A stretch of 41,163 bases of DNA, from the NCBI GenBank assembly GCA_016297535.1, contig JAEDGL010000006.1, forward strand, positions 1 to 41,163, given 5' to 3'. The notes under the pieces are model-generated. The model was not told where the DNA came from. It worked only from the letters and a program-made list of their open reading frames with translations, and searched no databases. A program made the translations under genes and the position numbers. Source of the stretch: Clostridia bacterium. Lineage in GTDB: Bacteria; Bacillota; Clostridia; Christensenellales; Aristaeellaceae. Below are positions 8,020-14,085 of the stretch, piece after piece (the stretch's first letter is position 1; each line of letters starts with the position of its first letter).

Positions 8020-9039
8020 GTGAAAAAAAACGATTCGGCGGTTTTGGCCTGCGTGGGCGCTGTGATTGGAGCGGGCTTTGCATCCGGGCGGGAGACAATC
8101 GTGTTTTTTACGCAATATGGCGCACATGCGTGGTGGTTGATTTTTCTTTCCACGTTCACCATGGCGGCTCTGTGCGCGTTGTGCATACGGTCGGCCCAAA
8201 AAGAGAACTGCGGTGCAAACTGGTGCCTCCTTGTGCGGGGAAAATGGCTTGCGCGAGCCTGTTCTCTTTTGCTGCTGGTGATTACGGCGGGCGCAATGGT
8301 ATCCGCCTCGGGGCATATGATTGCGCTGCTGTGGTATCACCCGGGGGCATATGCTATCGGTGCATTGGGCACACTATGGCTGGCCTGGGGGCTGGGCTAT
8401 GGCAGCCTGCGGCCGCTGAGCGCCATCAGCGCAGTGCTCTCATTGGCCCTGCTTTGCGCACTGATGGCAGCGCTCATCAGGCATCCCGGGGAAGCGGTTT
8501 TGCTTGCACAGCCCCCCGATGCCCGGTCGCTGGCCAGCGCGGCGATCCGGGCGGTTGGCTACGCCGGCATGAACATGATGCTTGCAATGGGCGTGGTTTG
8601 CCGCAGCGCAGCGCATGTGCGCAACAGCAGCGTGACCGCAGGACTGTTTGGCTGGATGATCGGGATGCTGCTGCTGCTCAGCCATTGCGTGTACAGCCGG
8701 TATCAGGCAAGCCATGCCTCCGATTTTCCGATCATCGTTCTGCTATCGGATGATGGAGCCAGGGGATATCTGTTTGGGGCGCTTTTGCTCTACCTTTCCA
8801 TCCTTACCACGCTAACCTCCGTTATTTACGCGCTGCGCAGCGCTGTGGCGCTTTATGTTCCGCGCCGCAACGTGCAGACGCTGCTGGTGCTGGGCCTTCC
8901 GCTTGCTGTTTCCGGCTTTGGCTTTGCAAAAATTGTGGATCGCTTTTATGCGCCTGCGGGGCTGCTTTGCATGGCAATCGTGTTTCTTCCGCTTGCTGTA
9001 ACGCAATGGAAAATGGAAAGGCGCAGAACTTTGTCTTGA
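8020..9039 (+). CDS. YkvI-like multi-spanning membrane protein
   Basis: 339 residues, almost wholly hydrophobic with about ten predicted membrane segments. The N-terminal signature ACVGAVIGAGFASGRETIVFF is characteristic of the YkvI/COG3949 family, whose fold is thought to resemble LeuT-type transporters. No substrate is established for the family. The GTG at 8020 is preferred over an upstream TTG at 7996 because GGGGGAGG lies about 7 bases before it. The gene's stop overlaps the -35 element of the following maltose phosphorylase promoter. No promoter of its own is obvious. Confidence 0.8.
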   Translation: MKKNDSAVLACVGAVIGAGFASGRETIVFFTQYGAHAWWLIFLSTFTMAALCALCIRSAQKENCGANWCLLVRGKWLARACSLLLLVITAGAMVSASGHMIALLWYHPGAYAIGALGTLWLAWGLGYGSLRPLSAISAVLSLALLCALMAALIRHPGEAVLLAQPPDARSLASAAIRAVGYAGMNMMLAMGVVCRSAAHVRNSSVTAGLFGWMIGMLLLLSHCVYSRYQASHASDFPIIVLLSDDGARGYLFGALLLYLSILTTLTSVIYALRSAVALYVPRRNVQTLLVLGLPLAVSGFGFAKIVDRFYAPAGLLCMAIVFLPLAVTQWKMERRRTLS

Positions 9040-9064
9040 CAATTGTGTGCGGATACAGTACCAT
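9036..9064 (+). promoter_or_regulatory. Sigma-A promoter for maltose phosphorylase
   Basis: A consensus TTGACA (9036-9041) is followed after 17 bases by TACCAT (9059-9064). The -35 overlaps the stop codon of the upstream gene, so the phosphorylase has an independent start of transcription near 9071. Confidence 0.65.
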
Positions 9065-9075
9065 ATATTCAGCTG

Positions 9076-9089
9076 TACAAACGATTGCG
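9076..9089 (+). promoter_or_regulatory. LacI/MalR-type operator candidate in the mapA leader
   Basis: TACAAACGATTGCG matches the LacI-family palindrome CGCAAACGTTTGCG at 11 of 14 positions, centred on the usual CG. It lies just after the predicted transcription start, a common place for repression of maltose genes. Confidence 0.4.
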
Positions 9090-9113
9090 CATCCGAAAGG
9101 AGTCATCATTCAT

Positions 9114-11372
9114 ATGAGCTTTGTCATTCATCCGTGGAAAGTGGTCGAAACCTCTCTTGACAAGGAAAAAATGCGTCTGTCCGAAAGCCTTACCTCTACT
9201 GGCAACGGTTATATGGGCATGCGCGGCAATTTTGAGGAGGATTACTCCGGCGATACCCATCTGGGCACCTATATCGGCGGCGTGTGGTTCCCGGATAAAA
9301 CCCGCGTCGGCTGGTGGAAAAACGGCTATCCTCAGTATTTCGGCAAGGCCATCAACTGCGTGCGCATGAACGGTATCCATGTGCAGGTGGATGGCGAGGA
9401 GCTGGACCTTAACAAGGCCGACGTGGTGGAATTTTACCGCGAGCTGGATATGCAAAGCGGTATTTTCCTGCGCACCTTTACGGTACGCACGCAAAAGGGG
9501 CTGTTGAAGGTACGGGCCGAACGCTTTGTGTCGCTGGATCAGAAGGAGCTGCTGGCCATCCGCTACAGCGTAACGGCGGATTATGCCGCCCATATCGAAA
9601 TGCGTCCCTACCTGTTTGGAAACGTGCGCAATCTGGACAGCAATTACGACGAAACCTTCTGGGACATGCTGGCCGAGGAGGAAAGCGTGGACGGCGCGGC
9701 CATCCTGACCAAAACCAAGGAGAACCCCTTTGGTACGCCGCGCTTTGCCGTGGCCGCCGCGATGAGCTGCTGGTCCGACGAGATGGAGATGGTTTCGCGC
9801 AAGCTGGAAAGCGGCTATGCGGAAATGCTCTACCGCGTGGATGCCGAACCCAACGAGTGCGTTACCCTGGAAAAATACGTGCTGTGCTTTACCAGCCGCG
9901 ATTACGAGCAGAAGGTGCTTACCACCATGGCGCTGCGCGCCGCATCCCATGCGCGGGAGGTGGGGTACGATGCGCTTCGTACCGCACATGCCAACGCCTG
10001 GAAGGCACGCTGGGACGGCTGCGACGTAACCATTGAGGGCGACGATGCGGCGCAGCAGGGCATTCGCTTTAATCTTTTCCAGCTGCTTAGCACCTACTCG
10101 GGCGATGATCCCCGCCTGAACATCGGCCCCAAGGGTTTTACCGGCGAAAAATACGGCGGCGCCACCTACTGGGATACCGAGGCCTACTGTCTGCCCGTCT
10201 ACATGGCCATTGCCGGCCAGGATGTGGCCAAGCAGCTGCTTCTGTACCGCTGGATGCAGCTGGACGGTGCGTACGAAAACGCTCGTCAGCAGGGGCTGAA
10301 GGGCGCGCTGTATCCCATGGTTACCTTTACCGGCGTGGAGTGCCACAACGAGTGGGAAATCACCTTTGAGGAAATCCACCGCAACGGCGCAATCGCTCAT
10401 GCCATCTTCAATTACGCCACCTATACCGGCGATTACGATTACATGCTCAACGAAGGCCTGGATGTGCTGTGCGGCATCGCCCGCTTCTATACCGACCGTG
10501 TGCATTTTTCCAAACGTAGGCAGAAGTACATGATCCACGGCGTGACCGGCCCCAACGAGTACGAGAACAACGTTAACAACAACTGGTACACCAACCGCAT
10601 TGCGGCCTGGAGCATCGGATTGTTTGTAACGCAGGCCAACCGCGCCAGCAAGGAGCGCCTGGCCCAGCTGGACGTTACGCCAGAGGAAATCGCCCACATG
10701 CTGGATGTGGTGGAGCGCATGTATTATCCCGAGGATGAGGATCTGGGCATTTTTGTGCAGCACGATACCTTTATGGACAAGGATCTGATGCGCGCAAGCG
10801 ATATTCCCGACGGCGAGCGGCCCATCAACCAGAACTGGTCCTGGGATCATATTCTGCGCAGCTGCTTCATCAAGCAGGCGGATGTTTTGCAGGGATTGTA
10901 TTTCCTCAATCATCTCTATGATACGGAGACCATCCGCCGCAATTTTGACTTCTATGAGCCCATGACCGTGCACGAGAGCAGCCTGTCTCCCTGCGTGCAC
11001 AGCATTCTGGCGGCCCAGCTGGGCTATCACGACAAGGCGGTGGAGATGTACCAGCGCACCGCCCGTCTGGATCTGGATAACATCAACAACGATACTGCGG
11101 ATGGCCTGCACATTACCAGCATGGCCGGCAGCTGGCTGTCCATGGCGCACGGCTTTGCCGGTATGCGCACCACCGACGGGCTGTCGCTCAATCCCTTCCT
11201 GCCCGAGGTGTGGCAGGGCTATGCCTTCCAGTTCCACTACCGCAACCGCGTGATCCGCGTAAGCGTAAAGCCCGGCGAGGCCTGCGTGGAGCTTTTGGAG
11301 GGTGCGCCCCTCAGCCTGACCCTGTGCGGCGAGGAGGTACGGTTGCAGGACCGTATCGTCCACGCCATCTAA
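9114..11372 (+). CDS. mapA: Maltose phosphorylase, glycoside hydrolase family 65
   Basis: 752 residues. It splits maltose with phosphate into glucose and beta-D-glucose 1-phosphate in the cytoplasm. The similarity to lactobacillar maltose phosphorylase is strong throughout, for example SLTSTGNGYMGMRGNFEE near the N-terminus, RLNIGPKGFTGEKYGGA, and HGVTGPNEYENN, where E482 lies at the position of the catalytic acid (E487 in the L. brevis enzyme). The C-terminal LHITSMAGSWLSMAHGFAGMR is also typical. The ATG at 9114 follows AAAGGAG at a slightly long spacing. No beta-phosphoglucomutase or maltose transporter gene lies in the window, so the product must be handled by genes elsewhere. Other disaccharide specificities exist in GH65 but fit less well. 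Confidence 0.92.
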   Translation: MSFVIHPWKVVETSLDKEKMRLSESLTSTGNGYMGMRGNFEEDYSGDTHLGTYIGGVWFPDKTRVGWWKNGYPQYFGKAINCVRMNGIHVQVDGEELDLNKADVVEFYRELDMQSGIFLRTFTVRTQKGLLKVRAERFVSLDQKELLAIRYSVTADYAAHIEMRPYLFGNVRNLDSNYDETFWDMLAEEESVDGAAILTKTKENPFGTPRFAVAAAMSCWSDEMEMVSRKLESGYAEMLYRVDAEPNECVTLEKYVLCFTSRDYEQKVLTTMALRAASHAREVGYDALRTAHANAWKARWDGCDVTIEGDDAAQQGIRFNLFQLLSTYSGDDPRLNIGPKGFTGEKYGGATYWDTEAYCLPVYMAIAGQDVAKQLLLYRWMQLDGAYENARQQGLKGALYPMVTFTGVECHNEWEITFEEIHRNGAIAHAIFNYATYTGDYDYMLNEGLDVLCGIARFYTDRVHFSKRRQKYMIHGVTGPNEYENNVNNNWYTNRIAAWSIGLFVTQANRASKERLAQLDVTPEEIAHMLDVVERMYYPEDEDLGIFVQHDTFMDKDLMRASDIPDGERPINQNWSWDHILRSCFIKQADVLQGLYFLNHLYDTETIRRNFDFYEPMTVHESSLSPCVHSILAAQLGYHDKAVEMYQRTARLDLDNINNDTADGLHITSMAGSWLSMAHGFAGMRTTDGLSLNPFLPEVWQGYAFQFHYRNRVIRVSVKPGEACVELLEGAPLSLTLCGEEVRLQDRIVHAI

Positions 11373-11378
11373 CGCCTC

Positions 11379-11406
11379 ACAACCTGATCGCCTCCCGCAT
11401 AGAATG
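11379..11406 (+). promoter_or_regulatory. Possible sigma-K promoter for dpaAB
   Basis: AC (11379-11380), a 17-base spacer, then CATAGAATG (11398-11406), close to the sigma-K pattern AC-N16/17-CATANNNTA with one mismatch. Dipicolinate synthase is a sigma-K gene in Bacillus, which supports the call. Transcription would start near 11412. Confidence 0.4.
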
Positions 11407-11440
11407 CAGTATCTTGCATCGGCGGGGGGCGATTTGTTTT
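11387..11440 (+). terminator. Long hairpin between mapA and dpaA that also covers the dpaA ribosome binding site
   Basis: Outer stem ATCGCCTCCCGC (11387-11398) pairs with GCGGGGGGCGAT (11422-11433), 12 pairs with one G-U. An inner 5-bp stem ATGCA/TGCAT lies at 11404-11408 and 11415-11419. TTGTTTT follows, so it can terminate mapA transcripts. The right arm contains the G-rich ribosome binding site of dpaA. Confidence 0.6.
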
Positions 11441-12260
11441 GAAAAAGCTGCTGCTCATCGGCGGCGACAGGCGAGCGGCGTGTCTGGCGGAAAGGCTTGA
11501 ACAGGACGGCTTTCAGGTGGAAACGCTTGGACTTGGCAAAAACCAACAGGTACATATGGATCAGGCAGATGCGGTGCTGTTTCCCTACCCGTTCTCGGTC
11601 AGGGGCGGGCTAATTCCCGCGCTTACGGAAGAACGCATCCGTCCGGAGGATGTTCTCGACCACATCCGGAAGGATGCGCTGGTGATCGCGCAGCGCGGCA
11701 TGGAAGGATATCTACCGCAGGATTCCTTTACGCTAAAACGTTATACTGATGCGGCAGGGTTTGAAAAACGAAACGCGGAACTGTCCGCGGAGGCGGCGCT
11801 TTTTGAGGCCATGCGTTATGGCAGGCGTGCGCTGATGGATTCCACGGTGTTCATCACAGGCTACGGCCTGTTTGGGCGCGCACTGGCGCTGCGGCTGAAG
11901 GCGATGGGGGCGGATGTATGGATTGCAGCCAGAAGAGAGCAGCAGCGCGCTCAGGCCATTGGCGATGGCATGCACGCGGTTCCCATCGCCGAAATGGCAG
12001 ACGTGTTTTCAAACATGGATCTGATTCTCAATACTGTTCCGGCGCGGATCTTTGACGAGTATCAGCTGGGGCAAATTCCCGCAACATGCATGCTGCTGGA
12101 GCTTGCCAGCGCGCCGTATGGTTTTGACATGGATACGGCCAGGGCGATGGGAATCCTTTGCGAGCTGCTGCCGGGTCTTCCCGCGCAGTATTCGCCCATG
12201 AGTGCAGCCATGGCTTTGCAGGAGGCGGTTTGCGAGCTGCTGGGGAGGAATGAAAAATGA
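11439..12260 (+). CDS. dpaA: Dipicolinate synthase subunit A
   Basis: 273 residues. With DpaB it makes dipicolinic acid, the calcium-chelating core solute of endospores, from a dihydrodipicolinate-pathway intermediate in the mother cell. The N-terminal MKKLLLIGGDRRAACLAERL and the Rossmann motif TGYGLFGRALALRLKAMGA (GYGLFG at 141-146) match the SpoVFA family. The start is TTG, with a G-rich ribosome binding site 10-15 bases upstream. It overlaps dpaB by 4 bases (ATGA). A sigma-K-like promoter and a hairpin lie before it. This pair is direct evidence that the organism forms spores. Confidence 0.95.
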   Translation: MKKLLLIGGDRRAACLAERLEQDGFQVETLGLGKNQQVHMDQADAVLFPYPFSVRGGLIPALTEERIRPEDVLDHIRKDALVIAQRGMEGYLPQDSFTLKRYTDAAGFEKRNAELSAEAALFEAMRYGRRALMDSTVFITGYGLFGRALALRLKAMGADVWIAARREQQRAQAIGDGMHAVPIAEMADVFSNMDLILNTVPARIFDEYQLGQIPATCMLLELASAPYGFDMDTARAMGILCELLPGLPAQYSPMSAAMALQEAVCELLGRNEK

Positions 12261-12847
12261 AAAAGCTGAGCATTGGGTTTGCGTTGACGGGCTCCTTTTG
12301 CACCTTTGAACGCGCTCTTGCACAGATGGAGGAGCTAGTACGGCGCGGATACGATGTACTGCCGGTGCTGTCCTTTCACGCGGGTGGGCTGGACACGCGC
12401 TTTATGGCGGCGCATGAGGTGCGCGAACGCGTGCAGCATATCACCGGCCATGAACCCATCGATAGCCTGACGGCGGCCGAACCCATCGGCCCCAAGCGAA
12501 TGTGCGATGTGTATGTAATGGCGCCCATCACGGGAAACAGCCTGTCCAAGCTTGCCAACGGCCAGTTTGACACGCCCGCCCTGCTGGGCGCAAAGAGCCA
12601 CCTGCGAAACGAAAAGCCGCTGGTGCTGGCTGTTTCCACCAACGATGGCCTTGGCGCCGCGGCGCAAAACATCGGCAGGCTGTTGCAATGGCGCAATGTC
12701 TACTTTGTGCCCTTCGGACAGGATGATCCCATCAAAAAGCCGCGCTCGCTGGTAGCGGATTTTGATCAGCTGCCGCGCACAGTCGCCGCCGCATTGGCCG
12801 GAATCCAGCTTCAGCCCATGCTGACCGCATCGAAATGGACCAATTGA
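12257..12847 (+). CDS. dpaB: Dipicolinate synthase subunit B (flavoprotein)
   Basis: 196 residues, the standard SpoVFB length. The flavoprotein-type N-terminus SIGFALTGSFCTFERALAQ, the middle motif DVYVMAPITGNSLSKLANG, and the late VLAVSTNDGLGAAAQNIGRLL are all diagnostic. It forms the dipicolinate synthase complex with DpaA. Its ATG overlaps the dpaA stop by 4 bases and AGGAATG supplies the ribosome binding site within dpaA. No clear terminator follows; a sigma-A promoter for the next operon starts 30 bases after the stop. Confidence 0.96.
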   Translation: MKKLSIGFALTGSFCTFERALAQMEELVRRGYDVLPVLSFHAGGLDTRFMAAHEVRERVQHITGHEPIDSLTAAEPIGPKRMCDVYVMAPITGNSLSKLANGQFDTPALLGAKSHLRNEKPLVLAVSTNDGLGAAAQNIGRLLQWRNVYFVPFGQDDPIKKPRSLVADFDQLPRTVAAALAGIQLQPMLTASKWTN

Positions 12848-12877
12848 TGCTGAAAAGGCAAAAATACTGTAACAAAC

Positions 12878-12906
12878 TTGCAACAAACATGTTTTTGCGG
12901 TACAAT
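12878..12906 (+). promoter_or_regulatory. Sigma-A promoter for the DUF3298-ftsK-mtnA-eamA operon
   Basis: TTGCAA (12878-12883), 17 bases, TACAAT (12901-12906). An inverted repeat TTTTGCGG (12893-12900) / CCGCAAAA (12921-12928) brackets the -10 element and the likely start point. Confidence 0.75.
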
Positions 12907-12944
12907 AAAATGGCTCTGATCCGCAAAAGAGAGGAGAGAATGAA

Positions 12945-14063
12945 ATGCTGAAAAAATGGACGATACTGCTGCTGGCTGCAACGCTGTGTTTTTTTGCAAA
13001 GGCCGGAGCGGAAGAAATCACCATTGAGGAAGTACGCACCCAGATGGGGGAGAACACCGTTGCTTATCCCCAGCTGGATGGAATGGAGGATGAAGCCGTT
13101 CAGCAGAAGATCAATGACGATATCGTAACCAGCTCTGGCGTGACCAACCACATGGTTGCGCTGTTCACCCTTACGGGCCAGCAGACGCTGAACGTGTCGT
13201 ATGAGGCCTATCTGAACGACAGTATCTTTTCCACCGTTATCAGCGCCAGGGGCAGGCTGCCCGGAGTACGTGATGGACATGAGTACACCGCCCTGACCTA
13301 TGACCTGCAAACGGGGGAAAGGGTTACGCTGGACCAGCTGTTTACCGATCCCCAGGCTGCGGTCGCGCTGATGGAAGAAAAGGCGGCCGCCGCGCTGGGG
13401 GAGGAATGGAACGGCTATCTGGAGCACAGTGAAATCACGCCGCTGCCAGTGGATTCCTTTACGTTGGATGAGCACGGCATCACCTTCTGGTACCCGGCGG
13501 ACCAGTTTGCGCTGGGCAGCGGCTACAGCGGCGCGTGCCAGTTCTGGTACGAGGAGCTCAAGGGCCTGTGGATCAGCGATCCTACGCCGGTGCTGACGGT
13601 GCAGGAGCAGAAAGCCGCCATTGAACAAAGCGTATCTTCCGGCGTTATGCCTCATGTGCCGGTTTGGATAGGGCAGAGCGTGCAGGAGGTTACGGATGCC
13701 TACCGCCTTTTGCGCACCCCGGATGAGTTTCCGGGCGGACGCTATTTTCTTCTGGAGCACCCGGCGCTGCGCGGCGTTTTGGTGATTTCGGATTCGCTGC
13801 AGGCCGGTTATGAAAACTCTGTTGTGCAGGGCATTCAGCTGCGCCGCGGCGGTTTGCACGGGCTGCTCATTGGCACGTCTGTGCGCGAGCAATGGCAGGC
13901 TGTGCTGGGAGCGCCGGAAAGCACCGTTACCATGACGCAGAGCATGGCCTATGATTACGGCCTTTGTGAAGGAAGCTACGATAAATACCATTTTGGCAAA
14001 GTCGAACTGCGCCTGTATGCAGATACGAACGGCGTACTGTACGCCATTCAGCTTTGCAACTAA
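12945..14063 (+). CDS. Secreted DUF4163/DUF3298 (RsiV-like) protein
   Basis: 372 residues with a clear N-terminal signal peptide (KKWTILLLAATLCFFAKAGA, cut near residue 22). Residues about 25-215 follow the DUF4163/DUF3298 pattern: a YPQLDGMEDEAVQQKIND start, a MVALFTLTGQQTLNVSYEAYL strand set, an LTYDLQTGERVTLDQLF turn and ITFWYPADQFALGSGYSG near the end. This domain occurs in RsiV and PdaC-type exported proteins. The C-terminal half carries two short repeats, IGQSVQEVTDAYR and IGTSVREQWQAVL, that look like tandem small alpha/beta lobes of unknown role. It is the first gene of the operon that continues with ftsK 22 bases later. It is probably anchored or released outside the cell; function unknown. 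Confidence 0.72.
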   Translation: MLKKWTILLLAATLCFFAKAGAEEITIEEVRTQMGENTVAYPQLDGMEDEAVQQKINDDIVTSSGVTNHMVALFTLTGQQTLNVSYEAYLNDSIFSTVISARGRLPGVRDGHEYTALTYDLQTGERVTLDQLFTDPQAAVALMEEKAAAALGEEWNGYLEHSEITPLPVDSFTLDEHGITFWYPADQFALGSGYSGACQFWYEELKGLWISDPTPVLTVQEQKAAIEQSVSSGVMPHVPVWIGQSVQEVTDAYRLLRTPDEFPGGRYFLLEHPALRGVLVISDSLQAGYENSVVQGIQLRRGGLHGLLIGTSVREQWQAVLGAPESTVTMTQSMAYDYGLCEGSYDKYHFGKVELRLYADTNGVLYAIQLCN

Positions 14064-14085
14064 CGAACTGGAGGAACAGAACATT

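Noticed and set aside
9069..11555. Long open frame (828 codons) on the minus strand opposite mapA
   Set aside because: It mirrors a firmly identified gene, its translation is low-complexity His/Ala/Gly/Val, and it has no ribosome binding site; such frames are common opposite GC-rich genes.
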